This document shows positions 35,801-47,815 of a DNA stretch of 64,000 nt, in pieces. The notes beneath the pieces are model-generated. The model was not told where the DNA came from, ran no database searches, and saw only the letters and a program-made list of their open reading frames with translations. The translations under genes and the position numbers were made by a program. The stretch comes from Siphonodentalium dalli (Eukaryota > Mollusca > Scaphopoda > Gadilida > Siphonodentaliidae): contig CP136065.1 in the NCBI GenBank assembly GCA_032622095.1, forward strand, positions 40,425,503-40,489,502, read 5' to 3'. How positions within the stretch are numbered: the stretch's first letter is position 1; each line of letters opens with the position of its first letter.

Positions 35801-35922
35801 AAGTGTTCCTGCTAATGTGCTATGATGCGGTTGGGTCCTGCTTAATTGCTATGAATTGCACTACCCGCATCATAGCAATTCAGCAGGACCACCAGCATCA
35901 TAGCATATTAGCAGGACCACTT
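35801..35922. mobile_element. Palindromic element, about 122 bp
   Basis: The arms are aagtgttcctgctaatgtgc continuing tatgatgc, and gcatcatagcatattagcag continuing gaccactt. An inner gggtcctgct / agcaggacc pair surrounds a short centre. Non-coding. Confidence 0.75.
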
Positions 35923-35929
35923 GGCCAGT

Positions 35930-36340
35930 GGTAAAATAGTTTGTTTTCCATACGGATATGTGTTTTCAAATAATCATGTAATGATATCTAACATACATGT
36001 ATATGATCCCATTTATAGGTTTTATTCATCACGGCCAGATAAACTTTGTATACAGACAGTTTTACCAAACTTAGAATTTTTATTAGGTGCTTTCATTGTA
36101 GCTGTAATTACTAGTATTAAAAGAGTGCTCAATAAAGTTTGTTTTATCATTTATGCTCATTTGGAATTTGGATGCTATTTAATTCTGTTTATCTATATAA
36201 TTGGCTGCACTGCTAAATTTTGACTCATTTCAGTCATTTGATGTCAGTACATGTAGTTGTCCATCGAAATGGCGAACACAACCAAAGACAAATTACAAGA
36301 GGAAAGACAACAAATACATTTGATGTGCACTAAAACAGAT
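35930..36340. other. Spacer, no gene seen
   Basis: The open frame at 35921-36223 starts inside the preceding palindrome and shows no domain; I do not call it a gene. Confidence 0.45.
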
Positions 36341-36341
36341 A

Positions 36342-36506
36342 CAGTAGTGCCCTAAGAAATCGACCCCTTAACCACAGCAGAATTATGTGTAACTTTCAGG
36401 ATTTAGTCGGATATATGGCTTGTTGCCATTCATCGGAAAGCTCTCCCCGAGTTTAATACCCGTAATTCTGCTGTGGTTAAGGAGTCGATTAATTAGAGCA
36501 TTACTG
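36342..36506. mobile_element. Tc1-like MITE, internally shortened
   Basis: Starts cagtagtgccctaag and ends gagcattactg, flanked by TA. The left arm is complete through gaaagctctc; most of the right inner arm is missing. Confidence 0.85.
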
Positions 36507-36509
36507 TAG

Positions 36510-38004
36510 TTACAAATGTATGTCTAGCCTCCTGTTGTGTCACTAATAAGATCTTTAATTCACATACGGTACACATGTACATGTACATGTACTATATACC
36601 CGTTCAAGCGTTTACAAGTGTCAGTCATCGAGAAACTGACCAAAAGTTTTGGTAGTATATAATATAGGCTAGCACTGCACTTGGGCTACATGTACATGTA
36701 CTGTAAGTGATTATAATGTACTATTTTTATATTCTGCTGTGAAAGTGTTGCTGAATGAAATTTAAGTTTACCCCGATATTCTAAGTCCGCTCGACTAAGA
36801 TGGTTTTTTTCTCGAAAACTGATATCTGAATATACATGACTTTTTGTACGTCTTCCACTGGTTGGTATTCCCTCTAAAATGACTAATTTTAACTGATTAG
36901 ATTAGCCCTGGTATGGAAAACTCTAACTGTTATAGCCCGATGAGCGGTTTACTGCCAACAGCGGTGATGATATGATGACCAGCGTTGTGCATGGCATATG
37001 TTGATCCAGGTAAGAATGCTACCATACATTCCAAACATTCATTAAATATCTTATTAATAGTAACCCAAACTACACAAGAGACTAGTATAACTAAGATTGG
37101 GCTCGATTAATGATGTGACACTTTCAGTACTTCATTTACTAGTAGCCTGGTACTGGTGGGCCTGGCTACAGATACTTGTTTGGCGTGTTTGAGGCCTGTG
37201 GCACAAGGGCAGCAGAATCAATTAAAATTTCTCTTATTGTAGTGTAGTACATGTACATGAATAGTACCGGTAGTACAGCACACAAAGAGGTATATAGTAC
37301 CGGCACATGTACATGTATTCTCTCTGTTTTCACACATGTTTTTTTTCAATTTAACAACATGAGTCTTTTATGACACATACATGTACTAAAGTGAAAGTAG
37401 GCCTACATGTATATAATGTGCACCCAGTATACCGGTACATGTACTGATATATTACATTGCAATACAGTCCGAGTACAATGATATAGCAAAATTATGCATA
37501 GTAGAATAACAACCTTTTGTACAAACAGTCCTGACAATGATATACCGGGATATCATGGTGATAGTTCATACATTTGGAATTACCGAATACCTGAGTTTGT
37601 GGATAGACCGCTTCATGCGATGTTTATGTGAATTTTTATTTTTAAGTCGGCATTGCATACGGTAGTCCTATAAACCACACCAGAGAATAGCAATTGTCGG
37701 TCAGTGACCAACTTCTTATGTTTATGCAATCGATACAATCCGGTTCTGCTTTTGATGTCCAGTTCGATGTTTGTGGTGTGTTCTTGTGCAAAAATATAAT
37801 TCTAACTAATGCGCCAAAAATCAGGTTTATAAATTTATCCATTCTTGAGCAAGAGCAACTCGTAAAACTTGTATGGTATAACATTCCAAACTGAGTATTT
37901 CTGCTATCAAACCATATGATAATAATGTTGAACCGGACATCGAAATCTGAACCGCATTTATGGATTGCAGCACGTGATGTTGAATAAACAGTTATAGAGG
38001 ATAT
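36510..38004. other. Spacer, no gene seen
   Basis: AT-rich, with several acatgtacatgta runs. The short open frames near 37,642-37,894 on both strands overlap each other and show no domain. Confidence 0.45.
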
Positions 38005-38005
38005 A

Positions 38006-38222
38006 CAGTAATGCTCTAATTAATCGACTCCTTAACTACAGCAGAATTATGGGTAACTTTTCAGGATTTAGTCGGAAATATGGGTTGATGCCATTCATCG
38101 GAAAGCTCTCGGTGAGAGCTTTCCGATGAATGGCAACAAGCCATATTTCGGACTAAATCCTGAAAAGTTACCCATAATTCTGCTGTAGTTAAGGAGTCGA
38201 TTAATTAGCTCTAGAATTACTG
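38006..38222. mobile_element. Tc1-like MITE, full palindromic copy
   Basis: Starts cagtaatgctctaattaatc and ends gaattactg, with TA on both sides. The two arms are nearly perfect complements meeting at ctctcggtgagag. This is the most complete copy in the window and defines the family at about 215 bp. Confidence 0.88.
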
Positions 38223-38224
38223 TA

Positions 38225-41195
38225 CTAGTAACATGGTTTATAATATACAAATGTATACTGTATGGGAAACATCAGAGGTTTACAAAGTAATAAAAACAGT
38301 TGATTTGTTCTTTATTCTTGTGGTTATATATAGACGTACATACATGTATTCTAAAAATAAATGTCCTTTACAACGTGGATCAATGAAATGCGGTTGTTGC
38401 ATTTAAAATGCATTGAGGGAGCATTGTGTCACGCCACTTTGTAAATGCCTTAATGACAGCATTTAAATTAAATGCACTGCATTGGGAATAATCGCAGTCG
38501 CATTGAAATTACCGATCATTGCGCCGAAAAAGTATACTAGTATGAACACCCAAATAACGATACGATAGTGTATTTTGCAATTTTAGTTATAATTTTGTTT
38601 AATTTAAATTCACATCTGAATAATTCTGTGTTATTTTCCCACTCCTGGTGTACATGTATATGTTCGGAATCGGACATTCATGATGTAGTTTTCCATTCAA
38701 AATGGAATAAACATAAATAAACACTGTTGACATTAATTGTTTTATAATCAGAATCTGAGAATCATGATTCTCATTTTGATTCTAGTAAAAAGTCTTGATT
38801 CCCTGTAGAAAGTGAAACACTAACATTTTGATTATTGCCAAAAATCTGATGGATTTTAAGGCCTGCATCAAGACATTTGTTTGTGAATAAATCAAGGTAA
38901 ATGTGTTAAAATATGAACGCATTTACAAATGCGTTGCTCCAAAATCGCAAAGTAGATTCGAACATGTGGTCGCTTTTCTAAGAAATTTGTGAGTGGTCTG
39001 TACATGTACATACATGTAAGTTACTTGACCAATTACACAAGGAGTCGAGGGACACAATCAATGAGGACGTTTGTACTAAAAAATATTTTTTACGCAAGGA
39101 ACGAACACAAGGCCACTTTCTTAATTTATATTATGAGCCAACAAGACAGATCGTAAATCGCTGTTATATGACAATATATGTGGCCATCATAATGGTCGAC
39201 AGGCATGACGCCAACAAAAACCAATCTGTCAGGCCAATATAAAGAAGTCGCGACTTATTGCTGGTGGAACCTATTAAAGGCATCGTTCCATTTCGTTAAT
39301 AACAACTTACATGTAACATTCACTTCCACCTCTTTACTCTTGGGCTCCAAATAAATATGCATGCACCAGCTGCATCCACGTTTATTATTTTTCTTGGGAA
39401 ATCCCCCCCCCCCCTGCACAGTGCTTATTTGGGTCTGCACGTTTATTAATATTTTGAAGCTATGAAAATTTAAATCAGCACAAATTCAAGATTTCTATAT
39501 GATTCAGATGTAAAAATGATCAACACGTCTACATTAGTTACTAGCTAAACAAGACATTTTGTCATATGTTTATACTTTACTGTGAAATTGCGTTTCTTCC
39601 GTTCTCCATGAACGGATTCTCAAAATGTTTGGTTTTCCAAAAAACAAGGATTCGAACTGTCTGAACTGAACTCCATGCGTTTGTTTAAATAGATGAATAA
39701 ATAATGGGAAAGACATACAATCCTAGTTCATAATGAATTTAAGTATATAAATATAAATAATAAACAGCGGATTCAACGTGGTCATGGGTTTTGACCGCGT
39801 TAAAAAAATCAGCAAACTCTGCATGAACCCCGAAGTTTGCTGATTTTTTCTCGCGGTCAAAACCCCATGACCGCATTGAAACCGCCGTTCATTTCTTATA
39901 TGAATAACACAATTTAAGATTGGTGAATTATTTCTTTTGGTTAATTTAATAAACGTACAGGACCAAATAACGATCGTACAGGTGGGAATTTTACCTCGAT
40001 TTTAATAATCGTACATTAGGCACTCAAGAGTACATATTCAAGTATGTGGCAAACCAAAAAAACACCACATGATACATACATGTACCTGTACTACATGTTG
40101 ACTCGTATACCTGAACCTGCTATAAAAATTATTTGGTTAACCACAGTTGATGTTTTGCTCAGAGTTCCCCCTGCACTATTATTTGGGTCTGTACTTTTAT
40201 TAACTTTCAATGGAATTTCCCCCCCCCCGCACTATTATTTGGGCCTGCACTTTTATTTGGAGCCTGAGAGTAAGTTGCATTGACATTTATTTTCACGAAT
40301 TACCATGCTAAAGGCTAAAGAAAAAAGATTGTATGTTTCCGGTAAAAAAATTTAGGGTACTAGTAGGTAGGTAGGGATTTTTTTTTATTATATTTTATTT
40401 TGATATTTTTTATCCAGCTGCAGAAATATTGAACTACTTCGACCAAAGTGACATAAAATGCCAACCCGTGCCATGGGGAAAGTATTACTTGATCAACACA
40501 GTGGAAATATACATTAAGATTGATAAAAAATCAAACTTACTTCATGCTTACGTATGTTTTTTATTATATCTAATACCACATTTTCATAAATTTGGCTATA
40601 AACTTGGTACAAAATTGATGTCACTAACTTTTTATAAGAATTTTACCAATAATACCGCCATTATACCGTACATGTATTGTGACGATTACATCCCATTGTC
40701 TGGGGGTAGCCAGTACACCCACCGAGCATGCCTGGTTTTTGGAAACAGTAGCTACTAGTACATGTATACCCCTAATATATGCAGTGATAACCTCTTTACA
40801 TGTATATATACAGATACACACACACCATGTCTGTTGATAGTGTTCCATAAGTCCCAAACAAGACATAAAGCAGGCAGGAGATCCACTCTCAGGAAATTAA
40901 AATTGCGAAAATTTTGACTTTTTCTCAAAATATCAATAAAAAGTTTAGGGTCGGCGGGTTATTTTTAGGGTCGGTCGATGCACGGAAACATAGTATCTTT
41001 TTTCTTTGGCCTAAGGAACATTGCAACTGGTTTGAAGTAACATGACCGCGTTGCGTCAACACTGGAACTGCATTGATGGTAATTTTCAACATGGTCTCAC
41101 TGAGGTTCTATCAAATATAAATACTAGTATGGTTGAGGCCAACTTGAGGGAGACAATTATTTTGAGAATATGTGATCCTGTGTTAACATGAGCCT
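38225..41195. other. AT-rich spacer with one small palindrome
   Basis: Apart from a palindrome at 39,767-39,884 I see no gene here. C runs lie near 39,403 and 40,220, each within a related 'ttatttgggtctgcac.tttatt' context repeated several times at about 39,345-39,450 and 40,180-40,265. The open frame at 40429-40758 has no domain. Confidence 0.5.
39767..39884. mobile_element. Palindromic element, about 118 bp
   Basis: The left arm gtggtcatgggttttgaccg pairs with cggtcaaaaccccatgaccg on the right; the inner arms aaaaaatcagcaaact and agtttgctgatttttt also pair. Non-coding. Confidence 0.8.
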
Positions 41196-41197
41196 AA

Positions 41198-41575
41198 GGC
41201 GACACCAATTTTTAAGTCTGGTTTACGAACACCTCCTACAACTTTGTTTCCATTTCATGAAAACAAAAATAACTTTTTTTGTCCCAAAATATTTTACACG
41301 CGTACTGATTTTCATGTGCTGTCGCATCCGGTTCTGCTTATGATCATTTACAGATCCATATTTTCATGTATTTCATCACAAGATATGTCTTGTTTGGTTT
41401 GAACAGAATTTCATTCAAAAACATTTTTTCACAATTTTTGTAAAATTTATGTAAAATTCCACGATTTACTTGATATAAATTGGGGGGACAATCTTTTTAA
41501 TTTTTATTTTTTTCCCTCCTGCATCTACTTTTTTTCTCCCCACATCGTAAACCAGACTTAAAAATTGGTGTCGCT
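41198..41575. mobile_element. Harbinger-type MITE, copy 2 (inverted)
   Basis: Same family as 33,835-34,227 but in the opposite orientation. Left ggcgacaccaatttttaagt, right its complement with the last base changed; TAA flanks both ends. Non-coding. Confidence 0.8.
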
Positions 41576-42340
41576 TAAATATCATCTGATGGAGTCAAAA
41601 TCATTGAACCGTCACTTATGCATGCACATGTTGTCTTGATGTTGAGTCTGGCTTTCATCATTTTCATTAGTTTTACTGTTAATATCCACCAAAGGTTGAG
41701 GTGTTATGGAACAACTGTATGGCATCGTATACTGTTATCTTCCGAGTAAATATGGAGTCTCTAATTCTTTTATCAGTCACGCATCTACTCATCAAATAGT
41801 ATAATCCTTAAATATTTGTAGTCCAGGTGATCTCGACTGCACAGTACATGTATAAACATTCATCTGTGCACAGTGTGTTTTAAATTTCTTTGCCGTGTAA
41901 CAACTGTTGTCCCAAGTTTCAATGCCTTGTCCTCCTGGTATGTAGGGATTACCAATTTACCATTGCCGTGTTTTAATTTGCAATTTTGATGATGACGCTC
42001 ACTAAGCTTGTTGATAATTTTCTTTGTCGTGTAACAACTGTTGTACCAAGTTTCTACGCCGCGTCCTCCTGGTATTTAGGGATTACCGGTGCCTTTAATA
42101 GCGTCAGATGCATCATTGCCAGTTAATGTACATTAGAGTGGAACTGAATTAACAATGTCACATTGACACAGTACTCAGTTAAGACCAGTAAAACAGCAAA
42201 AGTAGTATTATTGTACAGCAGGCTTATCACTATCAGTACTTACTACATGTACTGATCCCTTACTATCGTGGATCAATCTGAATCTGAATGGTTACGCTGC
42301 AGATCCCAATTATGGTAATTTCGCAGCGGGCGAGAGAGTC

Positions 42341-42856
42341 TCAGATCTTTTCCTTCAGCGCACTCTTGAAGGAATCCACAGGCTGTTGTTGTAGGATTAA
42401 GGATTCCTCCAGCTGATTCCAGTCGCATATAGTTCGAACAAATGTGGAATTAGCGAACTGAGCTGACACGTATGGTATAGCCTCGTAGCACTGACTGTTG
42501 TTCCTTTAAATTAGGTGCCGAGGAATTTGGCTGGTGACGTAGCCTGTCAGAACTTTGCTCTGCGATCTAAGACGCCTTGTTTCGGGTGTAAAGTATTGAT
42601 TAGGTGGTATAGCCGGGACCAATCCACCCACCACCTTACTCATGAATCCCAGCCGATTTATTTTCCGCCGTTTCTGCAATGTTGGTAAATCTAGCTCGTA
42701 GAGGATCTTGGTCATATATCCATCTTCTTTGCTCTTATAGTCTCTTTTAATGAAACGGGCTGCTCTACGCTGGATTCTTTCCAGCTTGTCGATGTGATTT
42801 TGTTGGTAGGGGTCCCAGATGGTGTCTGCGTAGTCCATGATCTTCAAACTTCTCAA
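42341..42856 (-). pseudogene. LINE reverse-transcriptase C-terminal fragment
   Basis: A minus-strand remnant of a LINE ORF2 C-terminus. It reads YADTIWDPYQQNHIDKLERI followed by QRRAARFIKRDY, the typical post-RT region of CR1/Jockey-like LINEs, then RKINRLGFMSK. An in-frame TAA follows RHLI at about 42,506, after which the same frame continues (SQCYEAIPYVSAQFANSTFV, then TICDWNQLEE) to a TGA at 42,341-42,343. The C-terminal pattern 'yF...R.iRdWN.L' supports the same family. The catalytic RT core is absent, so it is a 5'-truncated, dead copy. It is more diverged from the element at 3,735 than copies of one family would be. Confidence 0.82.
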
Positions 42857-43564
42857 TTCTTCTTCGTCTGGACAGGTGCATTATGAGCAGGCCACTGGCA
42901 CTACATCATGATTGTACCGGTACCACAAATTCAATTTTGAGAAAATATTCTGGTTATGGCCAGGTAGCTGAGGTACTGTTCAATACTATAGTTGATCCGT
43001 TTCGTTATCGTAGCTTAATTCTTACTGTTCCGGGAATTGAAATATTTTTTGTCACATGAAATTCAGTCTTTTTCGATATTTGCGCACATCCATGGGGAGA
43101 AATCGGCGAATCTTATATATAAGTCCACAGTTTATCCGTTTGTAGCCAATACACCATTTCCTTCTGTCAATCCGCGTTGATTCGCGACAAAATTAACTCA
43201 AAATACCACAAGGAATTATCCGCGCTTCATTTTGAAGAACGATAACTAAAAGTTAAGATTGTAATTTGGCTGCAGAAACGAAACGAAACGAATTTTGAAA
43301 CACAATAATTGTATTCACTAATATTTTCCTGTTGGTATATGGTCTACTATAGTATATGCAATCATTTATTTGAAATAATAAGTATCACTTAGAGAATAAT
43401 TCTTACTGATAATTAGAAATCTCTTTATTTTGTATCCCTTTAATATTAAATAATGGCCCTGAAAATTGTCTGTTTGTCAGTTTAATGTTCACTAATTATA
43501 GCTAGGCTGTTAGATAAAGTATGATATTGCTTCATTTGTCCGGGGTAGTGTATTGTCATACTGT

Positions 43565-45357
43565 CATAATAAACTTCAAGTAATAAGGTAACTACTCGTC
43601 AATGATGCTTGAATACATAAATGATTAATAAGGTAACAACTACCCGTCAATGATCGACGTCTTAATATAGAAAGGTTTTATAAGGTAACTAACTACACGG
43701 CAATGATACTTATTATAGAAGGTTAATAATTTAACTTCTTGTCAATGATGCTTTAATATAGAAAGGGTTAATAAGGTAACTACCCGTCAATAATGCTTTA
43801 GTGTAGAAATTGTTACTAAGGTAACTACATGTCAATGATGCTTTAATAAAGAAAGGGTTAATAAGATAAAGTTCTACACGTCAATGATGCTTAAATATAG
43901 AAAGGGCTAATAGGGTAACTACACGTCAATGATGTTTTAATATAGAAAGGGTTAATATGGTAATTACACACCAATGGTGCTTTAATATAGAAAGGGTTAT
44001 TATGGTAACTACCGTCCATGATGCTTTAATATATAACTGGCTACTATGATAACTACATGTCAATGATGCTTTATTGTAGAAAGGGTTAATAATGTAACTA
44101 ATCACCAATGATACTCATTATAAAAAGGGTTAATAAGGTAACTGCCTGTCAATTATTGCTTCAACGTAGAAAGGGTTAATAAGGTAATTACACGCCAATG
44201 GTGCTTTAATATAGAAAGGGTTAATATGGTAACTATCAGTCAATGATGCTTTAATATAGAAAGTGTTATAATATGGTAACTGCACGTCAATGATGCTTTG
44301 ATACAAAAATGGTTAATAAGGTAATTACCCGTCAATGGCGCTTTAATATAGAAATGGTTTATAATGTAACTACTCACCAATGATACTTAGTATAGAAAGG
44401 GTTGTTTAATGTAACTACCTGTCAATTAATGCTTTAATATAGAAAAGGTTAATAAGGTAACTACACGCCAATGATACTTAGTATAGAAAGGGTTGGTAAG
44501 GTAACTACACGACAATGATACTTTAGTATATAGAGGGTTAATTAGGCAACTACCCGTCAACGATGCTTTAATATAGAAAGGGTTAACATGGTAACTACAC
44601 GTCAATGATATTTTAATAAAGAAAGGGCTAATAAGGTAACTACATGTCAATGCTGCTTTAATACAGAAATGGTTAATAAGGTAACTTCACGTCAATGATG
44701 CTTTAATATAGAAAGGGTTAATACTGTAACTACTCACCAATGATACTTAGTATAGAACGGGTTAATAAGATAACTACCCAGCAATAATGATGCTTTAATA
44801 TAGAGAGGGTTATAATAAGGTAACTACACGTCAATGATGCTTTAATACATAAATGGTTAATAAGGTAACTACCCGCCAATGGCGCTTTAATATAGAAAGG
44901 GTTAATAATGCAACTACTCACCAATGATACTTAGTATAGAAAGGGTTAATAAGGTAACTACCTGTCAATTAATGCTTTAACATAGAAAGGGTTAATAAGG
45001 TAACTACACGCCATACTTTGATATATACAGAGTTAAGGAGCCAACTACCCGTCAATGATGCTATACTATAGAAAGGGTTAACATTGTAACTACACATCAA
45101 TGATATTTTAATATAGAAAGGGTTAATAAGGTAACTACGCGTCAATGATGCTTTAATAAAGAAAGGGTTAATAAGGTAACTTCACATCAATGGTGCTTTA
45201 ATATAGAAAGGGTTAATAATGTAACTACTCACCAATGTTACTTAGTATAGAAAGGGTTAATAAGGTAACTACCTGTCAATTAATGATTTAATATAGAATG
45301 GTTAATAAGGTAACTACACGCCAATGGTGCTGTAATATAGAAAGGGTTAATAAGGTG
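43565..45357. repeat. Minisatellite with 45-bp unit, about 40 copies
   Basis: The unit is roughly aaagggttaataaggtaact + acacgtcaatgatgctttaa + tatag. Copies differ by substitutions (for example cacgtcaat / caccaat, aaggtaac / aatgtaac) and short indels. Open frames on the minus strand are short and arise from the repeat. It lies directly inside the right subterminal array of the 14.2-kb insert. Confidence 0.93.
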
Positions 45358-45389
45358 ACTTCAATGCAGATTATACAGTTTAACAAAAT

Positions 45390-45680
45390 ACCACAGGTGT
45401 ATATATCCGGGTGAACACTGTAGTAAATACCTGGGCGAAACCCTGGTGTAAATACCTGGGTGTAAATACCTGGTGTAAATACCTGGGTGTAAATCCGTAA
45501 AAACCCGGGTAAACTGGGGTTTATACCTAACATATATAGAAAACACCTGGGTAAATCTATATAAATCCCTGATTTACCTGGGTGTAACCTGGGTGTGACC
45601 TGGGTGGAACCAGGGTAAAACCTATATGTACCGGGGTATACCTAGGTAAACACCAAGATTTACCCAGGTACATTTTTATA
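45390..45680. repeat. Right subterminal ACCTGGGT array
   Basis: A degenerate array of acctgggtgtaaata, acctgggtgtaac and related motifs ending in the inverted terminus tttacccaggtacattttta. It is the counterpart of the array at 31,440-32,250 and helps to pair the two ends of the insert. Confidence 0.8.
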
Positions 45681-45686
45681 TGGGCG

Positions 45687-47815
45687 ACCACGACCTGGGC
45701 AAGAAGAAGGGAAAAGACAGTGACTTGAGCGTGATGTCCGATCCAAGAAGGGATCCGACCATGTCCTGGGCAAGAAGAAGGGAAAACACAGTGACTTGGA
45801 GCGTGAGGTCCGATTCAAGAAGGGATCCGACCATGACCTGGGTAAGAAAAATGGGAAACATAGTGACTTAGAGCGTGAGGTCCGATCCAAGAAGGGATCC
45901 GAACATGACCTGGGCAAGAAAAGGGGGAGACACAGTGACTTAGAGCGTGAGGTCCGACCCAAGAAGGGATCCGACCATGACCTGGGCAAGAAGAAGGGAA
46001 AACACAGTGACTTGGAGCGTGAGGTCCGATCCAAGAAGGGATCCGACCATGACCTGGGCAAGAAAAAGGGGAGACACAGTGACTTAGAGCGTGAGGTCCG
46101 ACACAAGAAGGGATCCGACCATGACCTGGGCAAGAAGAAGGGAAAACACAGTGACTTGGAGCGTGAGGTCCGATCCAAGAAGGGATCCGACCATGACCTG
46201 GGCAAGAAAAAGGGAAAACACAGTAACTTGGAGCGTGATGTCCGATCCAAGAAGGGATCCGACCTCGACCTGGGCAAGAAGAAGGGAAAACACAGTGACT
46301 TAGAGCGTGAGGTCCGATCAAAGAAGGGATCCGATCATGACCTGGGAAAGAAGAAGGGAAAACACAGTGAATTGGAGCGTGAGGTCCGCTCCAAGAAGGG
46401 ATCCGACCACGACCTGGGCAAGAAAAGGGAAAACACAGTGACTTAGAGCTTGATGTCCGATCCAAGAAGGAATTCAACCACGGCCTGGGCAAGAAGAAGG
46501 GAAAACACAGTGACTTGGAGCGTGAGGTCCGATCCAAGAAGGGATCCGAGCATGCCTGGGTAAGAAGAAGGGAAAACACAGTGACCTAGAGTGTGATGTC
46601 CGATCCAAGAAGGAATTCGACCACGACCTGGGCAAGAAGAAGGGAAAACACAGTGACTTAGAGCGTGATGTCCGATCCAAGAAGGGATCCGACCACGACC
46701 TGGGCAAGAAGAAGGGAAAACACAGTGAATTAGAGCGTGATGTCCGATCCAAGAAGGGATCCGACTATGACCTGGGCAAGAAGAAGGGAAAACACAATGA
46801 CTTGGAGCGTGAGGTCCGATTCATTGCAAGAAGGGATCCGACCATGACCTGGGCAAGAAGAAGGGAAAACAGTGACTTGGAGCGCGATGTCCGATCCTAG
46901 AATGGATCCGATCATGACCTGGACAAGAAGAAGAAAAAACACAGTGACTTGCAGCGTGAGATCCGATCCAAGAAGGGATCCGACCATGACCTGGGCAAGA
47001 AAAAGGGAAAACACAGTGACTTAGCGCGTGAGGTCCGATCCAAGAAGGGATCCGACCATGACCTGGGTAAGAAAAATGGGAAACACAGTGACTTGGAGCG
47101 TGATGTCCGATCCAAGAATGGATCCGATCATGACCTGGACAAGAATGAGGGAAAACACAGTGACTTGCAGCGTGAGATCCGACCCAAGAAGGGATCCGAC
47201 CATGACCTGGGCAAGAAAAAGGGAAAACATAGTGACTTAGAGCGTGAGGTCCGATCCAAGAATGGATCCGACCATGACCTGGGTAAGAAAAATGGGAAAC
47301 ACAGTGACTTGGAGCGTGATGTCCGATCCAAGAATGGATCCGATCATGACCTGGACAAGAAGAAGAGAAAACACAGTGACTTGCAGCGTGAGATCCGATC
47401 CAAGAAGGGATCCGACCATGACCTGGGCAAGCAAAATGGAAAACACAGTGACTTAGAGCGTGAGGTCCGATCCAAGAAGGGACCCGACCATGACCTGGGC
47501 AAGAAGAAGGGAAAACACAGTGACCTAGAGCGTGAGGTCCGATCCAAGAAGGGATCCGACCATGATGACCACCACGGAGGACACAATGACTTAGAGCGTG
47601 AGGTCCGATCCAAGAAGGGATCCGAACATGACCTGGGCAAGAAAAATGGAAAACACAGTGACTTGGAGCGTGAGGTCCAATCCAAGAAGGGATCCGACCA
47701 CGACCTGGGCAAGAAGAAGGGAAAACAAAGTGACTTAGAGCGTGAGGTCCGACCGAAGAAGGGATCCGGACATGATGACCACCATGATGACCACCACGGA
47801 GGACACAGTGACTGA
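45687..47815 (+). pseudogene. Charged 24-residue repeat protein, 3' part
   Basis: About 29 copies of a 72-bp unit encoding DLEREVRSKKGSDHDLGKKK + GKHS. The array resumes at DHDLG, exactly where the 5' part at 31,433 stops, so both belong to one interrupted locus. Most unit differences are silent or conservative in this frame (DL as gactta/gaccta/gacttg; HD as catgac/cacgac; KK as aagaag/aaaaag), which suggests past selection on the protein. The final segment turns His/Asp-rich (HDDHHDDHHGGHSD) and stops at 47,813-47,815. Single-base losses near 45,726, 46,425 and 46,555, insertions near 46,823 and a two-base loss near 46,870 break the frame. AATAAA follows at 48,139-48,144. Open antisense frames are a side effect of the stop-free unit. 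The function is unknown. Confidence 0.6.

Larger units (their letters stand above)
31436..45684. mobile_element. 14.2-kb insert with CCCATATAAAAA inverted ends
   Basis: The left end is cccatataaaaatgtacctg, continuing ggtaaatc; the right end is its exact complement (gatttacccaggtac, then atttttatatggg). CG lies outside both ends (31,434-31,435 and 45,685-45,686). Removing the insert and one CG restores the 72-bp repeat unit in register, KKGS followed by DHDLG, so the boundaries are supported by the target as well. Subterminal arrays of ACCTGGGT/ACCCAGGT motifs lie at 31,440-32,250 and 45,390-45,680, as in the 4.7-kb element at 13,971. Inside are two Harbinger-type MITEs, two Tc1-like MITEs, a 943-bp foldback, a LINE remnant and a 45-bp minisatellite, implying an old insertion. 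No transposase frame is visible. It could instead be two truncated elements with a shared end. Confidence 0.6.

Noticed and set aside
43565-45357. CRISPR-like regular array
   Set aside because: Units are contiguous and similar along their whole length, with no unique spacers, and the DNA is clearly eukaryotic.
31436-45684. Maverick/Polinton-like giant transposon
   Set aside because: No polymerase-B, integrase, protease or ATPase frames are present, and flanking duplications would be longer than 2 bp.
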